Positions 7,322 through 15,351 of a DNA stretch of 38,413 bases are shown here, piece after piece. A model generated the notes under the pieces. It did not search any database. It was not told the origin of the DNA and saw only the letters and a program-made list of their open reading frames with translations. Source of the stretch: CAZYBU01 sp964645775 (GTDB lineage Bacteria > Spirochaetota > UBA4802 > UBA5550); assembly GCA_964645775.1 (NCBI GenBank), contig CAZYBU010000032.1, positions 1 through 38,413 of the forward strand. Direction: 5' to 3'. Numbering within the stretch: the stretch's first letter is position 1; every line of letters starts with the position of its first letter. Position numbers and translations under genes: made by a program.

Positions 7322-7525
7322 ATGAAGATTGACCGCCATACTATTCTCGCAGACCTGTTAAAGAAAGAGAGTTCCGTTCATCAGGTACTGGACAGATATA
7401 ACCTCGCCTGCGCCAGATGCAAAGGTTCCGTTGAGGAATCTCTTGAAAAGATAGCCATCAATTCCGGTCTCGATATTGATACCTTCCTGTCTGAGATTAA
7501 TGAAGCCATAGGAACCAGGGATTGA
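7322..7525 (+). CDS. DUF1858-type small redox-disulfide protein
   Basis: A 67-residue protein (MKIDRHTILADLLKKESSVH onward) with the DUF1858 pattern: a short helical start, then YNLACARCKGSVEESLEKIA with a CxxC-like Cys pair (CARC), then a final helix. These domains occur alone or attached to hybrid-cluster and other redox proteins; their role is unclear. The start chosen is ATG 7322, seven bases after GGGAG; longer upstream readings would run into the rpmB upstream region. It is 6 bases before rsmD and probably co-transcribed. Confidence 0.75.
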   Translation: MKIDRHTILADLLKKESSVHQVLDRYNLACARCKGSVEESLEKIAINSGLDIDTFLSEINEAIGTRD

Positions 7526-7531
7526 GGACTC

Positions 7532-8110
7532 TTGCCCTCACTGAGAATCATAGCCGGTAAACTGAAGGGGCGGACTATCCCGATCCCCTCCCGCGTTTTC
7601 GGCAAAGCCGAGATAACGACTCAGAAGGTTAAGGGGGCGCTCTTCTCTCTCCTGGGTGAAGACCTGGAGGGGAAGGCTTTCCTGGATCTTTTCGGGGGCT
7701 CTGGACAGATAGCTATGGAGGCGGCCAGCCGGGGATGCTTAAACGTGGTTACAGGAGAACGGGAGAGGATACGGGCTAAACACATCTCCGAAAACGCCGA
7801 GAAGCTTAATGTTGCCGATATTATTGAGGTCTTCCCCCTGGATTACAGGCATCTGCTGAGAATCATGAAAAGGGAAGGGAGGACCTTCGATATAATTTTC
7901 ACTGATCCTCCCTATGAAAAGGTTAAAGGAAGGCCGGATACTCTCATCAGTATACTGAAGGAGCTTTCCACCGGGAACATTTTAAAGAGCGAAGGATGGC
8001 TTCTGGTTCAGCATTTCACTTCCAATCATCTGCCCGGGACCATCGGCGACCTGAAGCGCCGGGAGAACAGGGAATATGGTTCCACATCCTTAACGGTTTA
8101 CGGAACGTAA
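7532..8110 (+). CDS. rsmD: RsmD-family 16S rRNA (guanine-N2) methyltransferase
   Basis: A 192-residue class I SAM methyltransferase. It shows the N-terminal LRIIAGKLKGRTI signature, SAM-binding DLFGGSGQIAMEAASRG at 52-68, and the catalytic DPPY at 125-128. It is expected to methylate G966 of 16S rRNA. The usual RPTTDRVREALF stretch is replaced by EITTQKVKGALFSL, a departure that leaves family assignment intact but could alter substrate contact. TTG 7532 is the start, four bases behind GAGG and close to the DUF1858 stop. A run of nine G directly follows the TAA stop. Confidence 0.85.
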   Translation: MPSLRIIAGKLKGRTIPIPSRVFGKAEITTQKVKGALFSLLGEDLEGKAFLDLFGGSGQIAMEAASRGCLNVVTGERERIRAKHISENAEKLNVADIIEVFPLDYRHLLRIMKREGRTFDIIFTDPPYEKVKGRPDTLISILKELSTGNILKSEGWLLVQHFTSNHLPGTIGDLKRRENREYGSTSLTVYGT

Positions 8111-8126
8111 GGGGGGGGGCAGGATG

Positions 8127-8909
8127 TCATGGCTGTTCCTTGTAGTCTGCAAGTGAGATTCTGAGGTTCCTGATCATCGATATCGATTCAAGATACGATA
8201 ACGGTGTCTCCGATCTCAGGGAATGATACCCGAAGAGGACGTATCTTGAGGGGAAGACTTTACCGGGACGCGTGGCATCCAGCAGTACCCAGCTGGAACC
8301 ATCCCAGGCCTCTACCCACATGTGAAAAACAAAAACATTTTCCTTTCCGGAATACCTCCTGCTCAGGATCATGCCGAAGGGTGTCCGGGCCGGTACGCCC
8401 TTTTTTCGAAGAAGGGCTGCGAGGAGGACCGCGTGTTCCGTGCAGTCCCCTCTCCTGTGTCGCCAGACAGCGTCAGCTGAAAGCATCGGTATGCCGGTCC
8501 CTTTAGTAACAATTCTAGAGTGGACATACTCTTCCGCCCGGTGAAGAAAATTTTTCCCTCCCTCTACATGCAGGGAGGCCTGCCTTATCTCGTTGCTGTC
8601 GAGTTTCAAAAGACGTGTGTTATTCGTATAGGGATTGTCCGGCGGTTCGGTCCGTATCCTTCCAAAAGGACCTGACTTCAGGGTAAGAGTTGACCGCATA
8701 CCGGTCACCTCCCTTGCCAGAACCTGTTGAAAGGGAGTGTCCGGCAGGTTAAATTCAGCCGATTCGGCTTCAAGTCGGTAGATAGCGAATGCTGACCCGT
8801 AAATGCCGGGTTGATAGTTATCCAGTGGGACCGTTACGTTGAAGGGATCATCGGCGTACAACACCTGAAGGCAAAGCGCGATCCCGAGAAAGAATGAAGT
8901 CTTTCTCAT
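8127..8909 (-). CDS. Exported transglutaminase-like cysteine protease-fold protein
   Basis: A 260-residue protein with an N-terminal signal peptide (about 1-19, cleavage near LYA-DD) and a transglutaminase-like domain at about 120-225. The likely catalytic triad is Cys156 in RRGDCTEHAVLLAALLRKKG, His196 in FHMWVEAW and Asp211 in WVLLDAT. Such domains act as amidases, peptidases or crosslinkers in the envelope. The N-terminal 100 residues are a beta-rich region I do not recognise. The start overlaps the stop of the lipoprotein gene (8906-8909), so the two are translationally coupled and likely work together. Convergent with rsmD, with no terminator seen. Confidence 0.8.
   Translation of the reverse strand: MRKTSFFLGIALCLQVLYADDPFNVTVPLDNYQPGIYGSAFAIYRLEAESAEFNLPDTPFQQVLAREVTGMRSTLTLKSGPFGRIRTEPPDNPYTNNTRLLKLDSNEIRQASLHVEGGKNFLHRAEEYVHSRIVTKGTGIPMLSADAVWRHRRGDCTEHAVLLAALLRKKGVPARTPFGMILSRRYSGKENVFVFHMWVEAWDGSSWVLLDATRPGKVFPSRYVLFGYHSLRSETPLSYLESISMIRNLRISLADYKEQP
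8814..8823 (-). repeat. GGATAACTAT motif, copy 2 (inside transglutaminase gene)
   Basis: Exact copy in coding orientation, flanked as CTGGATAACTATCAA and read Leu-Asp-Asn-Tyr-Gln. It shares 15 bases with copy 5. Confidence 0.75.
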
Positions 8910-9601
8910 TGTTCTTCCTTTAAAATGAGCTCCAGGCTGTTATTCAGCATCACAATCTCTGCCTTGTAGAGAACCCCGTTGGAATCAATGTACATGTCAA
9001 TATATTTAAGGTTTTTGATCTTCTGGATTACGTGGAAAAGTTTTTTTTCTTTTTCCATGATGTTAACGGTTTTTGTACCCTTAACCTCCACCTCGACGGG
9101 GACTGTTGAGTCCGGTTCCAGTGAGGGGTCATAGATCCTTGTCATGTAATGGGTTCCCGGCGTAAGGCCTTCTTTCAGTATATGGACAAGGAGATAGTTG
9201 CCGTCGAGATGGAACTCTTCTTCAAGGGTAAGGGTTCTCTTTTTGCCATCTTCGGAGAGTTCAACAGTACGTCCATTGAACCGTGCCCGGGTGGTTACGG
9301 TCTCCTCCATCTCTCCCTGGCGGATGATGTTTCGAATGGATATCTCCACGGGGCGGAAGCTCCCTTTCTCTTCGATGATCCTGTGCCAGACACTGTTATT
9401 GACAGTACCCGTTTTCACATCCATGGTCGTCGTTACGATCCAGGTATTCCCCTTGCTCTCTATGATTGTTCGTGAGATTCCGATATTCTGGCCATTAACC
9501 AGGATATCATAGGTCCATGAGCCTGTGAGGCTCTTCTGTTCACCTGCGCATGCTAAAGGGATCAGTAGCATAAATAGAGTTACGTTTCTAAGGATTTTCA
9601 T
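8906..9601 (-). CDS. Putative lipoprotein partnered with the transglutaminase
   Basis: A 231-residue exported protein. The N-terminus MKILRNVTLFMLLIPLACAG gives a signal peptide with Cys18 in a loose lipobox (PLAC), so lipid attachment is likely but not certain. The rest is beta-strand rich (GSWTYDILVNGQNIGISRTI, then alternating polar/hydrophobic strands), resembling exported beta-barrel-like lipid-accompanying folds, but I cannot name a family. It begins 5 bases after the thiL stop and ends overlapping the transglutaminase start by 4 bases. Pairing of a beta-rich lipoprotein with a transglutaminase-like enzyme suggests an envelope module. Confidence 0.7.
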   Translation of the reverse strand: MKILRNVTLFMLLIPLACAGEQKSLTGSWTYDILVNGQNIGISRTIIESKGNTWIVTTTMDVKTGTVNNSVWHRIIEEKGSFRPVEISIRNIIRQGEMEETVTTRARFNGRTVELSEDGKKRTLTLEEEFHLDGNYLLVHILKEGLTPGTHYMTRIYDPSLEPDSTVPVEVEVKGTKTVNIMEKEKKLFHVIQKIKNLKYIDMYIDSNGVLYKAEIVMLNNSLELILKEEQ

Positions 9602-9605
9602 TGTT

Positions 9606-10580
9606 TTATCCTTTCAGGAAATGGTCAAAACCAGTTGCAGGCAGGTCTGACACGGTATCGTTTTTATGTATCTGGATGCCCTCTTTCGTTACACGACCAA
9701 TCCTGTGTACAGGAACATCTTCAATATATTCCGGCCCAGGATCGACTTCTGAAGAGAAGATAAGCTCGTACTCTTCCCCGCTTGAGAGGGCGTATTCAGG
9801 CGCCCTCTTCCCGGCAAAAGCTGCAAGACCCGGGGAGAGTGGTATGGCCTCCTCATCCAGTATGCAGCCGCATCCGCTGGCCCGGCAGAGACGGTGGATA
9901 TCCAGGCTCAGTCCGTCTGAAATGTCGATCATGGCGGTGGGAGAGAAGATTCTTCGGATTTCATCGGTAATACCCACCCTGTGTTGCGGCATCAGGTGAA
10001 ACCTGACAAGTTCAGGCCATCTCTCCATGGCTTTTGGGTTGTCAAGAAGTTCCAGGCCGGCACGGGCACCTCCCAGTGATCCCGTGCAATAGAGCCACTG
10101 GCCTGGACCGGCACCACTTCGAAGGATGGGACGATCCGTGTCTCCATACAGGGCGATGGAAAGGATAAGGGAATCAGAGCTGCTCAGGTCGCCGCCGGCT
10201 ATGAGACAGCCGGTACCTTTCATGCTTTCAAGCATGCCGTGGTAGAGTCGGATAAGGTAATCCTTTTTCACAAAGTCGGTGAGCCCCAGGGAGACCACGG
10301 CTATTCGGGGAGTTCCTCCCATGGCGGCTATATCCGAAAGATTGGCTGACATGGAACGAAACCCGATATGGAAGGGGTCCATGTCATGTCTGAAATGTTT
10401 CTCTTCAATGGAAATATCTGTTGTCAGGAGGGATACCCGTCCCTCCTCCGGTATCCAGGCGCAGGCATCGTCTCCCGGTCCGGCAAGAAGGCCGGTTTCC
10501 GCGGAATCGAGTTCATCGAAGATGATCTCCAGGAGTTCATCTTCGGAGTAGTTATCACTACTCTGTGCAGAACCGTTCAT
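9606..10580 (-). CDS. thiL: Thiamine-monophosphate kinase
   Basis: A 324-residue protein of the PurM-like ATP-dependent kinase family, making thiamine diphosphate from the monophosphate. Visible signatures are the N-terminal GPGDDACA acidic ATP/Mg motif, LLTTDISIEEKHFR, the ANLSDIAAMGG helix, IAGGDLSSSD, IDISDGLSLDIHRLC and the C-terminal SSGEEYELIF. The start is taken at ATG 10580, where GGAGG lies 13 bases upstream; an alternative ATG at 10613 lacks a ribosome site and lengthens the overlap with gltX. It overlaps the end of gltX by 23 bases. No other thiamine genes are nearby, so it may serve salvage. Confidence 0.93.
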   Translation of the reverse strand: MNGSAQSSDNYSEDELLEIIFDELDSAETGLLAGPGDDACAWIPEEGRVSLLTTDISIEEKHFRHDMDPFHIGFRSMSANLSDIAAMGGTPRIAVVSLGLTDFVKKDYLIRLYHGMLESMKGTGCLIAGGDLSSSDSLILSIALYGDTDRPILRSGAGPGQWLYCTGSLGGARAGLELLDNPKAMERWPELVRFHLMPQHRVGITDEIRRIFSPTAMIDISDGLSLDIHRLCRASGCGCILDEEAIPLSPGLAAFAGKRAPEYALSSGEEYELIFSSEVDPGPEYIEDVPVHRIGRVTKEGIQIHKNDTVSDLPATGFDHFLKG

Positions 10581-12003
10581 AAGCGTATAGGATCCTCCGG
10601 GTGAGGGGTTCATAACCGATCAAAGGCAGGGCTGTATCCAGTTCAGGTCCATGCAATCTGCCGGTCACCAGGGCACGGACAGGATGAAAAAGATTTTTCC
10701 CTTTAAGGGAGGTCTTTTCCTTAAGGGAAGGGATAAGTCTTTCAGTGAAGGTGGAACCGTCCATTCCCTCTTCGATAAGTTCCCGTGCCGCTTTGATGAT
10801 AGTTATCCCCTGTTCGCTGGAAAGAAGGTCTGCTGTCTCATCGTCAGGTTCATTAACCTCGTTCAGGAATATGCCGGCCAGGTCCCCGATATCGGAGAGG
10901 ACTTCGCACTTTATCCTGAGGATATCTACGATTTTTTCAAGCCGCTCCCGTTTAAGCCCGGAAAGATCGAATCCACTTTTCTCAAGGTGGGGGATGAAGA
11001 GATCTGTTATGGCCGGCAGGTCGTAATTCCGGATGTAGTTTCCGTTTACCCAGCGGAGCTTGTCAAAATCGAAGACAGGAGAGCTCTTCCCCAGCCCTTC
11101 AAGGGAAAATTCTTCTGTTAACTCATCCAGGGAAAGAATCTCTTTGCCGCTTACCGTTGCCCACCCCAGGAGGCCGAGGTAGTTAACCAGGGCCTCGGGA
11201 AGGTATCCTTCTTCCCTGTACATGGCCACGGAGGTAATGCCGTGGCGTTTGGAAAGCTTAGAACGGTCAGGTCCCAGAATCAATGAATGGTGCGCATAGG
11301 CAGGCTCCGGAAGGTCAAGGGCCCGTGCTATACAGACCTGTTTCGGGGTATTGGAGAGGTGGTCTTCCCCCCTGATGACATGGGTTACTCCCATGAGCGT
11401 ATCGTCAATGGTCACGATATAGTTATAGATGGGATTCCCGTCGGAGCGAACAATGATGAAGTCTCCGCCGATATTCTCGCTGCTGAATGAGACCTCTCCC
11501 TTGAGGATGTCTTTGAAGGTAATGATTTCACCGGCGGGGAGACGAAAGCGTATGGCGGGTTTAATGCCCCGGCTCTCCTTTTCTTTTTGCTCCTCTTCTT
11601 CCAGATCACGGCAGGTCCCGGGATAAACAAAGGAGGTGTTACCGGCTTCCGCCTCTTTGCGGAGCCGGTCCAGTTCCTCAGTGGCGCAGTAGCAGGGATA
11701 GGCCCTGCCTTCTGCCAGGAGTTTATCGGTATATTTCCGGTACAGCTCGTATCTTTCAGACTGCCGGTATGGGCCTCTTTCTCCTCCGGCATCGGGACCC
11801 TCGTCCCAGTCGATTCCGAGCCAACGGAGATCGTTTACTATCGACTTCTCTGATTCACGGCTGCTCCGTTCCATATCCGTGTCTTCGATCCGAAGTGTAT
11901 AGCCGCCCCCCTCCTTACGCGCTATAAGGTAGTTGATGAGGGCTGTCCTCGCGTTTCCGATATGAAGATAGCCTGTGGGGCTGGGGGCGAAACGTACTCT
12001 CAT
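10558..12003 (-). CDS. gltX: Glutamyl-tRNA synthetase
   Basis: A 481-residue class I synthetase. It contains the HIGH-type motif (PSPTGYLHIGNAR, 14-17), a Cys-x-Cys with a distant Cys (Cys104, Cys106, Cys131) able to bind zinc, and the KMSKS-type KLSKR at 249-253. The C-terminal half is the anticodon-binding helical region. It charges tRNA-Glu (possibly also tRNA-Gln; no GatCAB genes are seen here to judge). The start is ATG 12003, eight bases after GGAG; the longer reading from 12027 adds an unconserved octapeptide. thiL overlaps its 3' end. Confidence 0.95.
   Translation of the reverse strand: MRVRFAPSPTGYLHIGNARTALINYLIARKEGGGYTLRIEDTDMERSSRESEKSIVNDLRWLGIDWDEGPDAGGERGPYRQSERYELYRKYTDKLLAEGRAYPCYCATEELDRLRKEAEAGNTSFVYPGTCRDLEEEEQKEKESRGIKPAIRFRLPAGEIITFKDILKGEVSFSSENIGGDFIIVRSDGNPIYNYIVTIDDTLMGVTHVIRGEDHLSNTPKQVCIARALDLPEPAYAHHSLILGPDRSKLSKRHGITSVAMYREEGYLPEALVNYLGLLGWATVSGKEILSLDELTEEFSLEGLGKSSPVFDFDKLRWVNGNYIRNYDLPAITDLFIPHLEKSGFDLSGLKRERLEKIVDILRIKCEVLSDIGDLAGIFLNEVNEPDDETADLLSSEQGITIIKAARELIEEGMDGSTFTERLIPSLKEKTSLKGKNLFHPVRALVTGRLHGPELDTALPLIGYEPLTRRILYAYERFCTE
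10799..10808 (-). repeat. GGATAACTAT motif, copy 3 (inside gltX)
   Basis: Exact copy in coding orientation, flanked as GGGGATAACTATCATC and read Gly-Ile-Thr-Ile-Ile, a different frame from copies 2, 4 and 5. Confidence 0.75.
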
Positions 12004-12070
12004 GGTTTTCTCCGATCCGGGTATCAAAAAGCAGAGTCGAAAGGTTCAGGGAAGTGTCAACGAAAAAAGA

Positions 12071-12349
12071 TCAGTATTCGTAGAGGTTAGCCGTAGGGTG
12101 ACCGCTCACGATTTCATTGCTTTCCCGGTCAAGGCGGCGTTTCAGGGCGTGTATTCTCTCCACGACCTCTTCGTCAAAGAGGACCCGGTCGCAACGGGTG
12201 CACTTGTAAGCCGGGATGTCCTCGAGAATGAAGGTATAGTGGTCCCCGTACAGGGTATGGGTACTCTTCCCACGGATTACGGCTCCTCCGCATGAACAAC
12301 CGGGAGGACCCTCGGAATTGCCTGGTGTGATATAATCGGGTTCGCCCAT
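12071..12349 (-). CDS. YgiT-type zinc-finger protein
   Basis: A 92-residue protein with zinc ligands CSC (18, 20) and CTRC (50, 53), and a C-terminal helix (VVERIHALKRRLDRE). This matches the YgiT/MqsA N-terminal zinc-finger type, minus the usual DNA-binding helix-turn-helix domain. MqsA-like proteins can be antitoxins, but no adjacent toxin is visible, so a stand-alone zinc protein is the safer call. The start chosen is ATG 12349, six bases after AGAGG; an upstream ATG (12370) adds seven residues with no ribosome site. It is divergent from mutL and 68 bases upstream of gltX. Confidence 0.7.
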   Translation of the reverse strand: MGEPDYITPGNSEGPPGCSCGGAVIRGKSTHTLYGDHYTFILEDIPAYKCTRCDRVLFDEEVVERIHALKRRLDRESNEIVSGHPTANLYEY

Positions 12350-12370
12350 GGAGACCTCTTCGCAAATCAA

Positions 12371-12398
12371 TTGACATCATTTTATGCAGGGATATCAT
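12371..12398 (+). promoter_or_regulatory. Sigma70-type promoter of the mutL operon
   Basis: TTGACA (12371-12376), 16-base spacer, TATCAT (12393-12398; five of six consensus). It lies about 50 bases before the mutL start and diverges from the YgiT-type gene. Confidence 0.55.
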
Positions 12399-12446
12399 GC
12401 GGGGTGACTGGAATCAACGATTTTTCTTTCCAGGTGGAGGAGTCCA

Positions 12447-14162
12447 TTGACCCGGATACGCAGGTTACGGGATGAAATAAAAAAGCAGATAGCGGCGGGA
12501 GAGGTCATCGAAGGTCCTCATTCCATTGTGAAGGAACTTATGGAGAACGCCCTTGATGCCGGCGCGACCGAGATACAGATCACTCTCGCGGAGAGTGGAA
12601 TGAAAAAAATATCCGTCCGGGACAATGGGGCGGGAATTGTCCGCGAAGACCTGCCCCTTACTGTAGAAGAACACGCGACAAGTAAGATACAGGAAACCGA
12701 TGACATCCTGCATGTCGCTTCTTACGGTTTTCGAGGAGAAGCTCTTTCGAGTATATCATCCGTGGCGGACATTACTATATTGTCAAGAAACCGGGAGGAT
12801 GAGACAGGTGGGCGTCTCAGTGTAATTGACGGTAAGAGCGAGTTGACGGACTACGCCGGAGCAAGGGGGACTATGGTGATCGTCGAACGACTTTTCTATG
12901 CTGTTCCGGCCAGAAAGAAGTTCCTGAAATCTGCTCGCGCCGAGAGCCGCCAGATCCGGGAGCAGGTACTTCGGTTTGCCCTTGCACGGCCCGACGTCAG
13001 GTTTATCCTTGAGAACGACGGGAAGACCGTTGTCCGTCTTGAACCGTCACCTGACCCGGATGAGCGGTTCGCCCGTGTTTACGGTCAGGAGGCCCGGGAT
13101 GGGTGTATCCGTGTGTCCCTCCAGGACTTCAAGGTGAGTCTTTGGGGTTACCTTTCCAGGCCCTATTACCTGAAAGGTTCCAGAAACATGCAGCTTTTCT
13201 TCATAAACGGCCGTCCCGTGGAATATCCTTACCTGGGATACATCCTGTCCCGGGGATACGAGGCGGTGGCCATGAGGGGAACATATCCTGTTGCAGTCCT
13301 CTTCCTTGAGATAGAGCCCGACCTTGTGGATGTCAACATCCATCCTGCCAAACGCGAGGTTAAGCTTTTCGACAAGAAGTATGTGGACAGTCTCATCCTT
13401 TCCCTCACAGGAAAGGCCCTGGACCGGGCCCATTCCCTGGAGCCGGCCATGATGAGTGAGAGGGAGCCCGCGGATGGTGAGACCTGTCCTCCCGGGTCAG
13501 ATTCCATTTATAATAACAAAAGGGACTCGGAAGGATATCTGCCCCTTGGTGAGGCCCGTTCCGGGAATTTTTATGAGCAGGATGAAGATCGAGTTAAAAA
13601 AAACTACAGCATTATCGGCCAGGCCCTCTCATCCTACCTGGTTGTCGAGAAGGATGAATCATTGTATCTAATAGACTTTCACGCTGCGCATGAGCGATTT
13701 CTGTTTGACAGGCTCCTGAGCCGGGATGAACCTGTGGAGTCTCAGGAACTCGCATTTCCAGAGACTCTGGAACTCGGAGTAGATGATTTTCAGCTTGTAA
13801 TGGAGAACCGTGATCTTCTTTCGGAAATGGGATGCGAGATCGACGAGTTTTCAGGTGATGCTGTGGTCATCCGGAGCGTCCCATCATTGCGTGGCGTCGA
13901 AGAAGGCACCTCCCTTGTCAGGTCTTTCCTGGATGAGGTTCGCGGGGAAAACGGGCAGGGAGAGTCCCTGAGAGAAAGGGCGGCCGCTTCCATTGCCTGT
14001 CACAGTTCCCGTAGATCCGGTGACCGGCTGGACAGGAAGGAGATGGAGACACTCGCCTCTCTCGTTCTCGAGGGAAAACAGGAACTCAGATGTCCCCATG
14101 GACGGCCATACCTGCTTACCCTGAAACGGGAGGAGATTGAAAAAATGGTCAGGCGGAAGTAA
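12447..14162 (+). CDS. mutL: DNA mismatch repair protein MutL
   Basis: A 571-residue GHKL ATPase. The N-terminal signature IAAGEVIEGPHSIVKELMEN and DAGATEIQI at the ATP site are clear, followed by the SYGFRGEALSSISSVA lid and an S5-like linker. The C-terminal dimerisation/endonuclease half has a variant motif: DFHAAHERFLFD at 410-421, where endonuclease MutL has DQHA(x)2E(x)4E, so the final Glu is Asp and Gln is Phe. The companion CPHGRP is present at 549-554 and an ACHSSRRSGD stretch replaces ACRSA. Nicking activity is plausible but altered. TTG 12447 lies six bases after GGAGG. The stop abuts the coaC start. Confidence 0.95.
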   Translation: MTRIRRLRDEIKKQIAAGEVIEGPHSIVKELMENALDAGATEIQITLAESGMKKISVRDNGAGIVREDLPLTVEEHATSKIQETDDILHVASYGFRGEALSSISSVADITILSRNREDETGGRLSVIDGKSELTDYAGARGTMVIVERLFYAVPARKKFLKSARAESRQIREQVLRFALARPDVRFILENDGKTVVRLEPSPDPDERFARVYGQEARDGCIRVSLQDFKVSLWGYLSRPYYLKGSRNMQLFFINGRPVEYPYLGYILSRGYEAVAMRGTYPVAVLFLEIEPDLVDVNIHPAKREVKLFDKKYVDSLILSLTGKALDRAHSLEPAMMSEREPADGETCPPGSDSIYNNKRDSEGYLPLGEARSGNFYEQDEDRVKKNYSIIGQALSSYLVVEKDESLYLIDFHAAHERFLFDRLLSRDEPVESQELAFPETLELGVDDFQLVMENRDLLSEMGCEIDEFSGDAVVIRSVPSLRGVEEGTSLVRSFLDEVRGENGQGESLRERAAASIACHSSRRSGDRLDRKEMETLASLVLEGKQELRCPHGRPYLLTLKREEIEKMVRRK

Positions 14163-14696
14163 ATGGCTAAGATACTCTACGGAATAACTGCTTCTATCGC
14201 GGCCTACCGGGCCGGCGACGTGGTGCGTTCCCTCAGCCGGGACGGTCATGACGTCCATGTTATCATAACGGAACGAGCGCTGAACCTGGTCACATCCCTT
14301 ACATTTCAGACCCTTTCCGGAAACCGGGTAAACACGGACAGGGAGATGTGGTCCCGGAACGAGATGGCCCATATCGATCTGAAGACGGACGCGGCCCTCC
14401 TTGTGATCGCTCCCGCGACAGCGGATATCATCGGCAAGTACGCGTCAGGTATCGCGGACGACCTTCTCTCCACAACACTTCTTTCGGTTATATGCCCTGT
14501 AATGCTTGCTCCGGCCATGAACCCGAATATGCTGAATCATCCGTCTGTTCAGGATAACATGAAACTTCTCAGAGAACGGGGAGTCCATTTTATCGAACCG
14601 GCCGTCGGTTCCGTTGTCTGCGGAGACGAGGGCCGGGGAAGGCTCGCTGAACCCGATGAAATTCAAAGGAGAATCAATGAATTCATTGCGGGATAG
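14163..14696 (+). CDS. coaC: Phosphopantothenoylcysteine decarboxylase (separate CoaC)
   Basis: A 177-residue HFCD flavoprotein, MAKILYGITASIAAYRAGDV onward. Catalytic-site landmarks are AHIDLKTDAALLVIAPATAD (active His), GIADDLLSTTLL, APAMNPNML (PAMN clamp) and the Cys of VVCGDEGRGRL. It decarboxylates 4'-phospho-N-pantothenoylcysteine in CoA synthesis. Most bacteria fuse this to CoaB in one protein; here the gene stops and coaB starts within it, overlapping by 20 bases. ATG immediately follows the mutL TAA, giving zero spacing and translational coupling. Confidence 0.93.
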   Translation: MAKILYGITASIAAYRAGDVVRSLSRDGHDVHVIITERALNLVTSLTFQTLSGNRVNTDREMWSRNEMAHIDLKTDAALLVIAPATADIIGKYASGIADDLLSTTLLSVICPVMLAPAMNPNMLNHPSVQDNMKLLRERGVHFIEPAVGSVVCGDEGRGRLAEPDEIQRRINEFIAG

Positions 14697-15351
14697 AAAA
14701 ATCGTCGTCACGGCCGGTCCCACAAGGGAATGGATCGATCCGGTCCGCTACCTGACCAATCCTTCATCCGGCAGGATGGGACTTGCCCTGGCCCTGGCCG
14801 CTTCCATTTATTCCGACAGGGTTGTGCTTGTTCACGGCCACATGGAATCTTCTATCCAGGAACAGTTTGCCGGTCCCCGGATAGAGATAGAGACCACGGG
14901 AGATTTACTCAAGGCCGTATTGAATGAGCTGGAACCGAATGGAGTTCTTATTATGGCCGCCGCCCCTGCTGACTATACCCCGGTCTCCCCTTTTTCGACC
15001 AAGATTAAAAAAGGAGCGGATACCCTGACAGTCGAGTTTCGGAGAACACCGGACATCCTGAAAGAGGTCTCTGAACGGCAGGTTCCCGGTCTCTACGTGA
15101 CCGGGTTCGCGGCCGAAACCAATGATCTGCGTGAAGGTGCCCTGAAGAAACTCAGGGAGAAAAATCTGGATATGATCTGCCTGAATGATGTAACTTGTGA
15201 GGGGTCCGGATTTTCAGTAACGACAAACGAACTTATCCTGTTTAAAAGGGACGGAGCCGAGCTTCCTCTGGGAATGATGAGCAAAGAGGGGGCGGCCAGA
15301 AAAGTTATTTCCATTATCGCAGAAGATCTAAAGGAGGAATCCTATGCCTAG
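14677..15351 (+). CDS. coaB: Phosphopantothenate-cysteine ligase (separate CoaB)
   Basis: A 224-residue protein, MNSLRDRKIVVTAGPTREWI onward, with TNPSSGRMG and AAAPADYTP signatures and a lysine-rich KIKKG near the nucleotide site, i.e. the CoaB half of CoaBC. It joins cysteine to phosphopantothenate. The start is ATG 14677, five bases after AAGGAGAA, inside the end of coaC; upstream in-frame readings only add translated coaC sequence from another frame. Its end overlaps the amrB start by 8 bases. Confidence 0.92.
   Translation: MNSLRDRKIVVTAGPTREWIDPVRYLTNPSSGRMGLALALAASIYSDRVVLVHGHMESSIQEQFAGPRIEIETTGDLLKAVLNELEPNGVLIMAAAPADYTPVSPFSTKIKKGADTLTVEFRRTPDILKEVSERQVPGLYVTGFAAETNDLREGALKKLREKNLDMICLNDVTCEGSGFSVTTNELILFKRDGAELPLGMMSKEGAARKVISIIAEDLKEESYA

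Noticed and set aside
12071..12349. Toxin-antitoxin locus based on the YgiT-type protein
   Set aside because: The MqsA-type DNA-binding half is absent and no small toxin-like gene is adjacent.
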